This document shows, one piece after another, positions 47,790 through 62,429 of a DNA stretch of 64,000 bases. Positions within the stretch are counted from its first letter, which is position 1; each line of letters starts with the position of its first letter. The notes under the pieces are model-generated. The model was not told the origin of the DNA and did not search any database. It saw only the letters and a list, made by a program, of their open reading frames with translations. Source of the DNA: Peromyscus leucopus (lineage: Eukaryota > Chordata > Mammalia > Rodentia > Cricetidae); the NCBI RefSeq assembly GCF_004664715.2, contig NC_051069.1:2286501-2350500 (forward strand). Direction: 5' to 3'. A program made the position numbers and the translations under genes.

Positions 47790-50700
47790 ATCTCCCTATT
47801 TGAGGTTCCATTGAATTGGAGCATACTCACTGGGACTTCTCTCGTCATTCATGGGAACTACACAGTGAACAGCTTTATACAATGAATAGTCAGCTCAATG
47901 TGTCTGTTTTGTAAACACGGGATTCTCCCCAAACCCGTAACTATGCCAAAAGTGGGGAAGAACTGAGCTGTCTGGTAAACGGTTCAGACCGTTATCTTTA
48001 TGGCCTTAGCTAAGAAAACCAAACAAGGCTGAGATGAGACCTTCTGAGACAAAACAGACAGGAGGGAGTGACCGGACATGTGCTATCCTTCCGCATCTTG
48101 GAGCTCTCCAGCAGAAGAGGGTGAACCTGAAGGGCGGCAGGCTCTTCAGAAACAAGGCACGGGGTGTGGCCAAGAGCCAGAGCCACGAGCTTAGGGAAAG
48201 AGCTAAGCAGGCTAGAGGGGAAGTGCGGCCCTTGGTTTGGACAAAATCCATGCCATGTTTTTCAAACACAAAGTTTTATGGCCTCGTATTTTCTTCTGTG
48301 GTTGCCCGAGTGCTGAAATTATAGTTTTGCTTAGCCTGACTTCCTCCAGGCTGTGAATTTCCATGAGGGTGTGTGAGTGGGGCCGAGGCTGGGGAAGAGC
48401 TTCAGCACTGAGGCTTGGGGAAGGAGAGGCAAGAAGCAAGGATTAATCAGAAGAGGTTGCTGTAAGACCAGTGAGTTGTTCAGTCCTGGAAATCAGGAAG
48501 GACCTGGGAGGAGAATTCAACCCATGAAGTTTAGGAAGGAAGATTTAATATGTAAGGTGAGGTTCAACCTAAGTTTCCTACTTAAATCTGAACTACAGAG
48601 AAACAGAAAAGCCAAAAAAGGATGTAGCAAAATAAAATTCCTTCTTCATACAGTTAAAGGAAGTGGCAGGTTTGGGGATGTAACTCAGTCAGTAAGAGAG
48701 CTCGCCTTAGCATGCCCAAAGCCCCTGGTTCCACCCCCAGCATCACATAAATCAGGTGTGATGTAGAAGAAACTCAAAGTAATAAAGCTGATGTTATACA
48801 GGATTTACTAATGTTTTTGCGTAGGGGACATTAAGCCACACAAATGGGACGTAGCTAAAGGAGCCCCGCCTCTAAAGTCCCCCAAAGAGAAGCAGTCTAC
48901 TGAGTAGGCCTGTCAGAGACAAGGGATGCTTGGGATGCCAGGGGGTAAATGTCTACTCGCCAGCACTAAGCAGCCTTCGGCTCCATCCCCATGACAAAGG
49001 AGACTTTCACCCAGCCAACAGATCCCCATTCCCATCCCCAAAGACATACCACTCAAGAGGGGCAACACAGGCTGACAATTATCATTAAGTCTTGGTCTAC
49101 TACTAAGTCCCCTGGTCTCTTATGGGGAAGAACATAATTCTGTCAGGTGGGCGAGATGACCCTGGGTAACAACCATTTGAAAAAGAACAACATGGGTGTA
49201 CTTAAAATAATTCGAGCAACATGCAATACATCTGCTGTGTAAATCTCCTGTCTGCCCGAGTAGCCAGACTTGCAGTTTTCTGTCTGTATGTAAATTGTCT
49301 GAAGTGCAACTTGGGCTGATCCAGAAAGAGATGTAAGGACGACAGTGTTCGTAGAATGCAGAAGCTAAACACATATATAATTCAGTAAAAACAGCTGTTA
49401 CTTGGCTGTTAGCCTCAGTTGGCCAGGCACTTAAGAGTGTCCCATCATGTCTAAGTGTGAGGAGTGTGTTCTCACCGAGAAGGTGTATGTCTTCTGTAAA
49501 AGTGGTGCACACCTGTTACCTTGCCACTCGGGAGGTAGACACAGGAAGACCAGAAGTTCAATGTCATCCTTGGCTACATATCAAGTTTGAGGCAGCTTGG
49601 GCTACAATACGAAGGCCAAGAGAAAGTAAATGTGGTTTATTAGGCTTTGGTGAAGGTTTCTAACCCGTTTATCAAGGGGACAGGATGGGGAGGGCACATC
49701 GTCATATGAACTTGAACCCCTCAGTGGTTTTAAAGTAGTATTTTTTTTTTCTTCAACCAAGTTCTTAATTTAATATTTAATCACATTCAGGTAATACTTA
49801 ACCCAAAGTACACAGTTTTACTATCTTGATATGGAAAAGCACACAGCGTCTCAGTTAAGGCTTGATTGGCTTCTCAGGAACATAAAGGAAATTCTATGTC
49901 CCCATCAGCCCAAGGTCCAATAGGTGGCTAGTTTGCTTTAGTGTGCCAGTTTGAAAGGGATTTTAGCCCTCCCCTTCACTAGGAAAAGCTGCTCTCTAAT
50001 TATGAAAAGCACAGGTAGCTTGTATAAAGCTTGGGCATATACTCAGACATAAGAAAGATGGGATGAACCAGAGTTATTCACCCGGCTTGTACCTCCGGAG
50101 TACCGGAATCACAGGGATGCGCCACCACGCGCTGTTTATGTGGTGCCGGGGACCAAACCCAAGGCTTTATGAGTGTCAGCTCCCAATTGAGCTACACGTC
50201 CCAGACCCCATCTTAAGACTTAGCAACAGACGGTGGTTAAATAACTCAGCCAAGCAACAGGATGCTATGCAGCTATAAAAAAGAAATGGCTACAGAATAA
50301 TCTCCCAGACACAATGCTACCTGGAAAAACAACCGTGGAAGCTCACACCCAGTCCAAAAGGAGGAGGGAGAATGTATGGACGGTCACTTTGCAACTCCCA
50401 CCTCTGGGAACCCCGGTGACCACCAGGGAGGGGAGGCAGAGGTTGGCAAAGGCATAAACAGGTACCCAGTTAACCATGTTATTACTACACGACCAAGTGA
50501 AGAACCCAAAGAAGGAATGATGGCTAGGGCTGTGTGCTTCTCTGCTAAACCGACTTGGCTCATAGCTTAGCCCTCTCTCTGGCCTCCACTGTTCCACCAT
50601 CCCTCAGGGAATTTCACAAGCAGTTACCAGTTTCACAAGCCTACCCCTCGTGTGCCAGGGAAGGCTGCGAACTCCGGATGTCATCACTGAACAGTGAACT

Positions 50701-51700
50701 CCTTGTTGCTTGAGGGCCCAGGGACATGCTTGCTGGATCAGGGTCTTGAACTGATACTCAAGTACAAGGAGGCAGTGAGGGATTTACTTCTCAGGGGGCC
50801 AGAGAACCCCAGGCTCCTTCCACAGACACCACTGCCATACCAGAACTGCTAAAATGATGTGGCTGGGTATCAGTGACCCTTTTGAACCCATGGGTGCATT
50901 AGTTATATGTCAAGGGTGAAGTCCAGGGAGTCTACAGGCAGAGTTACCACTATGATTAGGTCATATTCCTAAACTTCATGCACACTCTGCATTTTTACTG
51001 TTTTCTGGACCCTCCTTGTTAAAAATATTTTGTCTTTATCAGATAAAGATAGACATCGACAGCAGACATTAGCAGAACTTCCCTCTTTTATGAGAAAAAA
51101 AAAACACCGAAAACATAAAAAAGGATCCTTATTTGGAATGGAAATCTCCCCACTGCATTGTCAGCAATGAGTGGGATACTATTTATTACCAAGCATCTAA
51201 AATTATCCCCAAAGAATTCTGAGAAGGGAAGAAATGCCTTCCTGGGTGGCTAGCGTGGGTGTGGGTTCTGAGAATGGCCTGGAGTACCACTGATGCCTGA
51301 GAGGCTGGGGTCACATGCCATAAGGTTTGCGGTAGATCACAGGCAAGGGGACCAGTGGAACTTACTGTAGGAAGGACCCTAGTTTCCTCTGAAAGAATAA
51401 AAACGACCATTTGGGTCTCAAGGATGTGGCTAAGACAGACGTGGTCACCAGAAATGTCAACCCAATGGCAAGGCTGATTTCTCTGTGTCCAGAAATCTAA
51501 TCTAACCCAGCTCCACGGGACAAACTGTGAACCCACGAGCACTCCACATCATGTATCCTCTCACTTGCCTATCAGGACATTCAGGTACCTATTCGTCATA
51601 AAGGCCAGGCCCAGCAAAGGTTTCCACCAGCTGACTCATCCGAGTCACTGGGCCAGTCCTTTCATCATCATTAAAGTGTGGCTTCATCCTTGAAACTAGA
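47790..51700. other. Repeat-poor intronic stretch
   Basis: It lies inside the longest complete intron. I see only an ID-like forward SINE at about 48667-48760, a partial SINE at about 49500-49630, and SINE-like text at about 50090-50215. No exon on either strand could be supported; open frames at 48377, 49120 and 51186 show no family motif. Confidence 0.4.
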
Positions 51701-51710
51701 CGGAGGGCCA

Positions 51711-51860
51711 GTGTGGTGGCTCAGTGGTTTCTGATGACCTGATTTCCATTCCCAGGACACGCATGGTAGAGGGAGAGAACCGATTCCCCGAAGTTGTCCT
51801 CTGACCTCCACATCATGCCATGGCCCCTGTGTGTACCCCCAAACTAAAAAATAATAATAA
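51711..51860 (+). repeat. B2/B3-type SINE
   Basis: 'gggccagtgtggtggctcag' and 'ctgatgacctgatttccatt' with a short ATAATAA tail. Confidence 0.65.
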
Positions 51861-51967
51861 GCAAGACGTTTACTATTATATCAGGTTTAGTTCAAGGTTA
51901 AATTCTGCCAGGTCTCTCCAAGGTTCGTAGTGAATAGAAATAATTTTCATGTCATCTATGGTGTAGG

Positions 51968-52115
51968 ACATGGAGGTGTGGGAGGGAAGAGTAGGAAAGA
52001 GGAAGAGGAGGGGAGAGAAAACCACACAGGAAAGGAGGGAGGGGGAAGGAGAGGAAGAGGGAAAAGGGAGGGAGAGGGAGAGAGATAAGACAACACAGAA
52101 GAGGGAGGGGGGGAA
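51968..52115 (+). repeat. Purine-rich (GGA/GAGA) tract
   Basis: About 150 bp of almost pure G and A on the plus strand, with imperfect GGGAGA-type units and few interruptions (accaca, gataagacaacac). Confidence 0.85.
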
Positions 52116-52191
52116 GGGCAGGTGCATGAAAGAGATCCAGTCCCTCCTGAGCCATTTTGTTCTCTAGGACACATGACTTCTTATTTCTTTT

Positions 52192-52350
52192 TCCCCTTTT
52201 CCAAGACAGAGTTTCCGAGTCTCTGTGTGTAGCTCTGGCTGTACTGGATCTCGCTCTGTAGACCAGGCTGGCCTCAAACTCACAGAGATCCACCTGCCTC
52301 TGCCTCTCAAGTGCTGAGATTAAAGGTGTGCGCCACCCCCGCCCGGCGAC
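52192..52350 (-). repeat. B1 SINE
   Basis: Reverse B1 ending 'gccacccccgcccggcg'; about 120 bp from the exon at 52470, on its intron (donor) side. Confidence 0.92.
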
Positions 52351-52464
52351 TTCTCATTTCTTACCAATGCACCTCACTAGCAGTCTAGGCCAGGCAAAGG
52401 GGTAGGTCACGTGTGATTGGAGGTAACCCCTCGTTCCCCTCATTCCACAGCCCGGGCAGAGCTA

Positions 52465-52701
<237 letters not shown>

Positions 52702-52774
52702 TTAGCCTGCAACGATGATGGGAAATCTCCATCAAACAATGTGGTCAGTGACCTGCATACTCACTCATCTTTTC

Positions 52775-53180
52775 CTGTGTGTGTACACAAGTGTGTGTAC
52801 ATGCTTGTGTGTGTGTGCAGGAGCATGTGTATGTGGAGGTCAGAGGTTGATGTTATGTGTCTTCATCGTTTGATTTCCGTGTTTATTTGTTTGAGACAGG
52901 ATACCTCATTAAACCTGGAGCTCACTGATTTGGCTAGACTAGATGATCAACAAGACCCAGGAATCCTCCTGGTTGGGCCTCCCTCCCCAGAGCTGGGATT
53001 ACAGTGTATGCTGCCAAGCCCTGCTGCTGCTACAGTTGCCCCTTCTCCTTCTCCTCTTCCTCCTCCTCATCTTCCTCCTCCTCACAGGTTCTGGGAATCG
53101 AACTCAGGGCCTCAAAGAATTTGTTACAAGAAATTTAACAAGTAATTTGCTGGCCAAGCCACCATCTCCCTAGCCTTAAT
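52775..53180 (-). repeat. Diverged reverse SINE with CTCCTT tract
   Basis: 'gtggaggtcagaggttgatg', 'aaacctggagctcactgat' and a (CTCCTT)-like run at about 53040-53090. Confidence 0.5.
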
Positions 53181-53183
53181 GTG

Positions 53184-53296
<113 letters not shown>

Positions 53297-54084
53297 TCTC
53301 TAGGACCATCATAGACCCTAGAGGATCTCCAAGAAGAGAGACACTCAGGGGACAGGAGTCTTGGCACGAGTTTCTAGGTCTGTCTTGTCCCATGTGTATT
53401 CTGGCTGCCAACCCTCTCCAAGGATACTACTATCCCATTTCCAACCACACCAAGATGTCTTCCCCTTTGTGGAGAGGGAGATAGATAAATTTCATTAGCA
53501 AAAACATCTTTTAAAATCCTTAGGACTACAGACCACTAAAAAGCCAAGTTTCTGAGTCCATTAAAGTGACTGAGTCTTGGATTTCTGTAACTTGAGAGAA
53601 TTGTTCCCTGGGACAATGTTAGGCCCTTTGTCCACAGTTTCTTCCTTGTTCCTGGAAGACTGTGGCTGGATGGTCTTGGGACCTGGGACTCATCCTGTTA
53701 CTTCTGAGCATAGACCAACTTCCCGCCCACTGGCCCTCCCTGCTCATTCTGGGTACCCCCTCAGTTCTCAGCAGACAAACAGGCCTGAGCTTGTTATTGA
53801 CTCAAAGGACAGTGTCAAAGGGTCCTTGAAGGATAAGTGGATGGCAGGCCTACCTGTACAATGTTCTAGACTGGGTGATTTAGCGTAAGCTCAGGCAGGT
53901 CACAAACCCTTGAAAATCTAGTGGTGTAACCTAGACTATATGATGGGAACATCTGAGAGCACAATGATTGCCCTTGACCTCAAAACTCAGAGGTAGCGAA
54001 AACAATCTTTGGAAACAGAAGAATGAGATCAATAGGATGAAAAAAACCCCCAAAACTGGAAAGTATTTTCAACTTTTCTTTTTT

Positions 54085-54222
54085 TTTTTTTTTTTTTGTT
54101 TGTTTCAAAACAGGGTCTCACTATGTAGCTCTGGTATCTTGAAACTCACTCTGTAGACCAGGCTGGCCTTGAACTCAGCAGGATCCACCAGCCTCTGCCT
54201 CTATGTGCTACTATGCCCAGCC
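54085..54222 (-). repeat. B1 SINE
   Basis: Reverse B1 with T17 tail, slightly truncated at its head. Confidence 0.85.
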
Positions 54223-54234
54223 AATGTATATATA

Positions 54235-54412
54235 TATTTACTTTTGTGTGTTTGTGTGAATGCATACTATGTGTGTGCAGGTGCCCACAGATGTCAGAAG
54301 AATGTATTCGATCCCCTGGAATTCTGGGCAGGTGTAAGCTGCCGGATGTGGCTGCTGGAAACTGAACTTGAGTCCCCTGCAAGAATAGCAAGCCCTCTCC
54401 TCCAGCCCCTAA
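54235..54412 (-). repeat. B3 SINE
   Basis: Reverse B3 with 'ttcgatcccctggaattctg' and 'ccctctcctccagcccc'. Confidence 0.75.
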
Positions 54413-54644
54413 AATTTTCTGTGTTCAGCTAAGACCATAAGTGGCTTGTGGCCTTTCTAAGGAACAGCTCTCCACGCATTGGCTGCTCAGCAAACAAGCA
54501 TGCTGAACTCATCTTCCCAATTGTCTTCGTCTATCAGAACACTCCTGCCCGAGGCTAATGGCGAGTTTAATTCTCACTCATTTCAAACCATCGTGTGACC
54601 ATTGGGGCCTGGCTCTCCAGGGTGCTGAATATATCCACACTTAC

Positions 54645-54779
54645 CAGGGTTTCCTGGAATTCCCGTTTGTCATCGATGTCATCCACCTTGTAGGACCCCG
54701 AGAGGCTCAGGTAGTAGTAGTAGTCCATGCTGGTGATGCCAAGGCTTTGCTTCTGCTCTGCAGAGGCGCCCTCGATGAG
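54645..54779 (-). CDS. Myo1e: Myo1e exon: motor domain (residues 215-259)
   Basis: A 135-nt, phase-0 exon between acceptor cgtgcag and donor gtaagt. It encodes 45 residues: LIEGAS, the tyrosine-rich [17 protein letters not shown] characteristic of Myo1e, and [10 protein letters not shown]. It forms part of the upper 50-kDa subdomain. No premature stop or frameshift is seen. A long open stretch on the opposite strand here is a shadow of the exon. Confidence 0.97.
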
Positions 54780-55002
54780 CTGCACGAGAGCACACAGGAG
54801 GCGTCAAGACAGGGTCCACAAATCACCCACAGTCACCTCATGGTTTCGGGATCACCATCCCCGAGCCCAGGTGGAGAAAACTCTCTAAGCTCATATTCCA
54901 AAATTCTCAGCGGTTCTACCCTGCAGAATCCGAGTGAATTTATAAAAATAGCATTTTGGGTTGTAGTTGTCTTAACCCCAGATCCAGTTTTTAGCTGCAA
55001 GC

Positions 55003-55206
55003 TCCAGTTTTTGTTGTTTATGGTGTATGGGTGTTGCCTGTACGTATGTATGTGTACCATGCGCATGCTAGTGCCCATGGAGGCCAGAAGAGGGCATCAG
55101 ATCCCCTGGAACTGAGTTACAGATGGCTGGGAGACATGTGGGTTCTGGAAACTGAACCTGGTCCTCTGAAAGAGCACTCTTGAGTACTGAACCATCTCCC
55201 CAGCCC
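55003..55206 (-). repeat. B3 SINE
   Basis: Reverse B3, 'ggaggccagaagagggcatc' to 'gaaccatctccccagccc'. Confidence 0.85.
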
Positions 55207-55439
55207 ACCTTCCAGTTCGTAACGCTGATAAAGCCTGAGAGAGCTCAGTTTTTCTTCCTGTCAGCCCGAGAACTGAATGCTGTACTAGTGATCCTGGGGG
55301 AAAGTAGAATACAAAGTAGACCACAGCCACTGAGTTCCTGCCCAACTTAGCTCTTCTATGTTTCTCGCCCCAGGGGGTGTATTTTAGAATGGCCACGGGT
55401 TATTTCTCTGGCACTCTGAAACCTCCTGACCTACTGAGT

Positions 55440-55642
55440 TCCTTTGCTCGCTTCATGCTTATGGTTCAAGATGGGACTTCTTTGCTTCCTGTTCCTGCCA
55501 TCGTGCCTGCCACCTGTTGCCATGGTGTCCCCACCATGGCCTCTGACCCTCTGAACTGTAAGCCCAAATAAAAACTTTTTTTCCCATAAGTTGCCTTGGT
55601 CATGGTGTTTTAATCACAGTGGCAGAAAAGTAACTAATACAA
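55440..55642 (+). repeat. Rodent LTR-like repeat, 3' end
   Basis: 'ctgaactgtaagcccaaata' and 'gttgccttggtcatggtg' are the conserved end of a common rodent repeat related to 37786-38105. Confidence 0.55.
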
Positions 55643-55644
55643 GC

Positions 55645-55735
55645 ACTGTCTCCAGTTTATTCGGTGCTGGGGATTGAACCCGAGGCTTCGTGCATGCCAG
55701 GCGAGCACTCTCCCACTGAGCCTCATCCCCAGCCC
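55645..55735 (-). repeat. ID-like SINE fragment
   Basis: 'ggtgctggggattgaacccg' to 'ctcccactgagcctcatccc'. Confidence 0.65.
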
Positions 55736-55737
55736 CT

Positions 55738-56349
55738 GAACACTCTTTTGTTCCGCCCACTCCCTTTCCCCTATATTTGCTCTTGTCTGCAGACCACACC
55801 TCCCTCCTGTTCAGTCTTCTCGCTCAGACACACGCGCCCTTCTCTCTTGCATCTCCAAGCACCCACTTCCCGGGCTCTGTCTGCACATGCGCCTCTCTCT
55901 GCCTTCACTGAGAGTTGCTTCTTGACGCTGAGCTTCTTCAAGCTGCACAGTCTGCTTCGGAGCTCACTGGGATGTAGCCACACCCGATAGCGTCTCCTCT
56001 TACCGCTCTGACAAAATCGCTCTCCTGCCCTTCTTTCTCGTGGCTCAATCCGGCAGGCTGCTCTTGGTCTTGGCCCACTTCCTTCTCCCAAGAGATTTGA
56101 TCCTGAGGCTTTCTGGAGAGCAGTGCTGACCCCGCCAGGCCCCTTTATCCTACATATGTGTTTCCCTGGTCCTGGATAGATGCCATATTTCTCTCCATAT
56201 TTGCTATGTACTTTTTTTTTTTTAACAGAAAGGTACTGAAAGAACTGGTTGCCATTGAAGATGCCTGTGTAACTGAGAGATTGACTGTGAGCTTCTCCCA
56301 TAAGGTAATTTCTTTCTAACCTAGAGATCCTAGAACAAAACCAGACCAA
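55738..56349 (-). other. Unassigned segment with a 192-codon open frame
   Basis: The minus strand is open from 56349 to 55771, in the Myo1e sense direction, in the intron before the exon at 54645-54779. The predicted residues are Arg/Lys-rich with no motif, domain or repeat that I recognise. There is no in-frame splice context joining it to Myo1e: the flanking exons are phase-matched without it. It may be unannotated repeat or chance. Confidence 0.25.
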
Positions 56350-56467
56350 AGAGAAAACAAACTACGGATCCCTAATATGAAAATAATCATTAAGTTAACT
56401 TGAACATTACAATTTCGAATATGGCATGCTTATATTTCTACATACTCAGAAACATTTTTCTAAATAG

Positions 56468-56625
56468 CTGGATGGGCAAGGTCTAGAGGCACATAATTAT
56501 GATCTCAGCTACTTGAGAGGCTAAGGTAGGAGGATCACAAGTTTGAGGCCTGCCTGGGTTACCAAGTGAGTTCAAGGCCAGCCTAGTCACTCAGTGAGAC
56601 TCTGTCTCAAAATAGAAGAAATAAA
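56468..56625 (+). repeat. 7SL-like SINE
   Basis: 'gatctcagctacttgagagg' and 'gtgagactctgtctcaaaat', diverged. Confidence 0.6.
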
Positions 56626-56761
56626 AAGAAGGTTGAGGCTCTAACTCTGGAAGGGTGCTTGCCTGGCACATAGGAGGCGGAGTTAGCTCTCCCATTCTGG
56701 ACAATAAAAACAACAACTGAACTGGATGATTACTAAAGCCTGAAACACACTTAGAGCATCT

Positions 56762-56995
56762 TGAGGGTTGGGGAGATGGCTTAGTGGTTAAGCACACTTA
56801 ACTACTCTTACAGAACTCCTGGGTTCAGATCCCAGCACCCACATGGTGGTTCACAAACATCTGTAACTCCAGTTCTAGGGGATCTGACGCCCTTTTCTGA
56901 ACTCCACTGACATTAGGCATACATGTGGTACACAGACATATATGCAGGCAAAACATTTATACACATAAAATAAAATTTAAAAATCTAAAAAAAAA
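56762..56995 (+). repeat. B2/B3-type SINE
   Basis: 'gagggttggggagatggctt' head, 'ggttcacaaacatctgtaac' body and a long A-rich tail. Confidence 0.8.
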
Positions 56996-57499
56996 ATCAT
57001 TTTTTAAAAAGCATCTCGCTCTCTGTGCCGACCTAGACTCTGCTTGGGTTCTGAGGGCCTGAGGAGGGGTATTCTGAGCTTGCTCTGAGGATCCCAAGCC
57101 TATTGAAACACACTCATCCAATAGTGAACCTGTTGGAGGTATCTGCCCCTGGACACTTGGCTCCCGTCACCTGACTCCTTGCTCAACACCTCCTCCCGTC
57201 TCTATCTGGGGTGCTCCCTCCTTAGTCATCCCTGATATTCCCATACCTCTGACTCTCCCCACACAAATTCCTACTTGGCAAATAAGCAAACAAACCTCTT
57301 ACTTCCTTTTTGAAGTTTGTCAACAATTCCTTAATCATTTCACTTTGGGGAAATTTGCCTTGCTACCCTAATTGGAACTCAGCACTCCTTGAGAACAGGG
57401 GCATTTTTATGCCCATTTTAGACACTTGCACAAACCCCGTGTGCATCTTTCTGGGCTTGTTAGGCTACTGCCTACCCCTGAGGGTTGAGAGGGAAAAAA

Positions 57500-58840
<1,341 letters not shown>

Positions 58841-58844
58841 CACC

Positions 58845-58985
58845 AACATGGTGGTATACATCTGAATTCCAGCACTTGGGGGTGGGGGTGGGGCATAGAC
58901 AACCATCCTAGGCTACATAAAGAATTCAAGGCTAGCCTGGGCTATGTGGGAGACTGTCTCAAAAGAAAAATCATTAAATGAAAAA
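58845..58985 (+). repeat. B1-like SINE
   Basis: 'accaacatggtggtatacat' to 'ggctatgtgggagactgtct', diverged. Confidence 0.6.
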
Positions 58986-59172
58986 AATTAAGTAAATGCT
59001 TTTTTTTTTTTGAAGTGAAAAAGAAACTGTTTTTCTTTGAAAGTCCCACCCACTATTTATCTTGAAAACAGCCCACTGTCAGCCTCACAGATGGCTCTTG
59101 CCTGAGTGCCAGACAGGCTGTATGGTTGAAATAGGACACTAAATCTCTAGGTATTTTTCTTTCTTTCTTTCT

Positions 59173-59358
59173 TTTTTTTAAGATTTATTTATTTATTATG
59201 TACACAGTGTTCTACCTGCACACATGCCTGCATGCCAGAAGAGAACACCAGATCTCATTACAGATGGTTGTGAGCCACCATGTGGTTGCTGGAAACTGAA
59301 CTTAGGTCCTCCGAATGAGCAGCCAGTGCTCTTAACCACTGAGCCATCTCACCAGCCC
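59173..59358 (-). repeat. B2 SINE, well preserved
   Basis: Reverse B2 with both ends: 'aagatttatttatttattat' and 'aaccactgagccatctcacc'. Confidence 0.92.
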
Positions 59359-59956
59359 CTCTAGGCATTTGTATTTGTTTTTGTAATACACCTTTTGGCC
59401 TTTTGGAATGGTCACATTTCAATACTCCACCGCCAAGACTTCCAGTCAGAAACATTTAAGAAAGGCATTCACAACAAGGCAAGGGTGACCTTGTCCTAAC
59501 CCTGGGTACACGGAGTTAGGAGGCGCTGTGGCCAGGGGCTCTTCATTCTGTGAGCATACAGAAAGCAGATTCAGAAATCCAGGGGAGGCAGGGAGAAGCC
59601 TAGAGGAAGGAAAGTCTACCAGGTGCTCCCTTACCCCAAGTGTCCGCTCCCTGAAGACCAAGCTCGAAGGAGCCAAGTCCCGGCGAGCAGGCCTGGATCT
59701 CGGGCTTTCCGCCCCTGCAAGCAGGCCTGGATCTCCGGCTTTCTCTAGCCTACTCATTTCTTTCCTTCAGGCACCTGAAGACTTCCTCAGGACAAGGACT
59801 CTCCCTTTCATCAACTGTTATTTTTGTAACTAAGGCAACTCAAGAAGTGAGCCAGTTTTGAAGTTATCTTGTTTGCATTCAAAACTCAAAATAATTTCTG
59901 CCAAAGGACACACTGCTTAGAAGGTAAGGGAGAAGACTGAAAAGCCCGTCCCTTCA

Positions 59957-60130
<174 letters not shown>

Positions 60131-60241
60131 TCATCACATGAGGTCAAACTCAACTTCCCCCCAAGTCCTGCTTTCTGAACATCGTAAGGTAAGAGGCCCC
60201 CATCCATATGTCCTGGAGAGTTTCTGGATAGTTCATTGTAG

Positions 60242-60396
60242 TTTTGCTTTGTTTAATTGAGATAGGATTTTACTATGTAGCCCTGGTTGGCCTGGATCTC
60301 ACTATGTAGACCAGGCTGGCCTCAAACTCACAGAGATAGATCTGCTTCTGCCTCCTGAGTGCTAGGATTGAAGATGTGCATTTCAATGCCCAATTG
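60242..60396 (-). repeat. B1 SINE
   Basis: Reverse B1 beginning about 155 bp upstream of the switch I exon and running into a tetranucleotide tract. Confidence 0.85.
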
Positions 60397-60398
60397 TT

Positions 60399-60496
<98 letters not shown>

Positions 60497-60559
60497 CCTC
60501 CCTCCCTCCCTCCCTCCCTCCCTCCCTCCCTCCCTCCCTCTCTTTCTTTCTTTCTTTCG
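60397..60559 (+). repeat. (TTTC)n-(TC)n-(CCCT)n compound microsatellite
   Basis: Three phases follow one another: about 58 bp of TTTC, about 38 bp of TC and about 48 bp of CCCT, then a few TTTC units. Confidence 0.97.
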
Positions 60560-60765
60560 AAACAGAGTGACATGTTGCTCAGGCTAGCCTCAACCCTGAT
60601 ATGTAGCTGAAGACAACTTTGAACTCCAGATCCTCCCGCCCCCTCTTCCCAAGTGCTAAGATTACAGGCATGTGCCACCCCACATGGTTTACACTGTGCT
60701 GGGGATCAAACCCAGGGCTTGTGCCTGCTAATCAAGTACTCTGCCACCCAAGCCACCTCTGCAGT
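60560..60765 (-). repeat. RSINE1/B4 SINE
   Basis: Reverse: 'gtgacatgttgctcaggc' to 'ctctgccacccaagccacc'. Confidence 0.7.
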
Positions 60766-60779
60766 TGATAATTTATTAA

Positions 60780-62260
60780 TGTATTCTTGCATGGCCCCAG
60801 AATCCTACTTATGTGACCAGGTTTCCCAGCTCCTCTTAGTTTGAAGCAGCATCCTAAAGCTGGGGTGCCCCCAGGAGCCCAGAGGCCACACTGGTCTGGG
60901 ACTGGTTTTCCATGCTGCTTGCTGTGACTCTCTCCTGCACTCCTGGGTAAGGTGACAGTCACAATGGGGAGGAAAGAGAAGCATGAAGAAGCTCGCCATT
61001 GCATCTTACCCCAGTGTTCCAACCCTGACACTGGAGCCAAGACTTAGCTAGATGGCAGCGAATCAGTTTCTCCTTCCCAAACATCTCTAGAAACACAATC
61101 TTATGTTGTCTCAAACTTTAGATGTGCACCAGTCCCCTGGGAGTCTTGTTAAAATGCAGAGGTAGGTTTAATAGGTCTGGGGCAGGGCCCAGGAAGCTGC
61201 ATTTCAAAGCACTCCCTGCTCCCAGGGAGCTTGCAGCCAAGGCTGGGTCAGACCCTCAGGACCCACACGGTGGAAGGAGTGACCCAACACCCTTAAGGCA
61301 GTCCTGGCGTTACTGCCTCATCCAGGGTGGATTCACACTGAGGTCAGCCAGGACCAAGAGCAAGCACATCTTCTGACACAGCTCCTAGCCAACAACAGGA
61401 GAAGAATTTAGCGCGCACACTCCAGTCCTATGTCAGATTTAGAGGCGTGCAAAACACATCACAGACATGAGGCTTCTCAGTGGATAGGACTCAGTGCTGG
61501 CTTTGGACAGTGACTCGCTCCTTCTACGTCTAATCATTCACATGCTATGATTAAATGTGTTCCAGAAACAACAAGTCTTCTGGCTCATGCTCTTGAGCTA
61601 CTGACTAATTTGAAGCCAAGAGTTCTGGATCAATGTCCTCAAAGGAAAACAGGAAGAGAAAAATCAACATTAACCGTCTGCAGCTTGGCCACTGGGTCAC
61701 AGGCCATAGCAAACAGGGCTGGAAGAAGATACTAAAACTGACCATGGGACAAGCCTATATGCTCCCCTGGTACCCTCAAACATCCCAGAGGAGAGAATGC
61801 CACACGCTTAGGAGGGAGCATCCCATTCCACACAAGCAGTGATAGTCACTAGCTCCAAAGCAAACTCTGGGTGGTCCCACCATCCGGTCAGTTCCAGACT
61901 TAGCTCCATACCTAAGCCGCCTCTCTCCTTTACAATCCAGGGCTGTATATAAACTTTGCATATCTTTTAAGGTCAATTTGGAATGTGTGAATCTTTATTA
62001 TTCCTCTCAATCTTATTTTTGCAGGCTAGATGTGCTACACCACTTAATGATACTCCAGTTTTTCTTAGGGAGACACAGGAAGAAATGATCTTGAAGCTTT
62101 TCCCATTAAAAATAAAATCATATCCTTATTTATTATTAATTTTTTTAGAGCTTCTTCATGCTTCTCTTTGGCTGCAGTGCTGGGATTAAACAAACCCAGG
62201 ACAATGGATTCAGGCATGCTAGGCATGCATTCTTTCTCGCCTCCCTTTTATTACTTTTTA
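60780..62260. other. Intronic sequence, little recognisable content
   Basis: No exon, microsatellite or clear SINE was found. A motif-free open frame on the minus strand (61040-60732) was examined and not supported. Confidence 0.4.
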
Positions 62261-62263
62261 TTA

Positions 62264-62418
62264 TTTATTTATTTAGGTTTTTTTCAAGACAGGGTTTCTC
62301 TGTGTAACAGTCCTGGAACTCACTTTGTAGACCAGGCTGGCTTCGAACTCACAGAGATCCTCCTGCCTCTGCCTCCCAAGTAATGGGATTAAAGGCGTGT
62401 GCCACCAACATCAGCTTT
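62264..62418 (-). repeat. B1 SINE
   Basis: Reverse B1 with a small deletion after 'tctgtgtaacagtcctgg'. Confidence 0.88.
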
Positions 62419-62429
62419 CTTGTAACATC

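Noticed and set aside
49120..49512. 130-codon minus-strand open frame in the large intron
   Set aside because: No motif, no splice signals in phase with Myo1e, and the adjoining exons are already contiguous in frame.
54558..55115. 185-codon plus-strand open frame
   Set aside because: It lies antisense over the exon at 54645-54779 and continues into a B3; a shadow frame.
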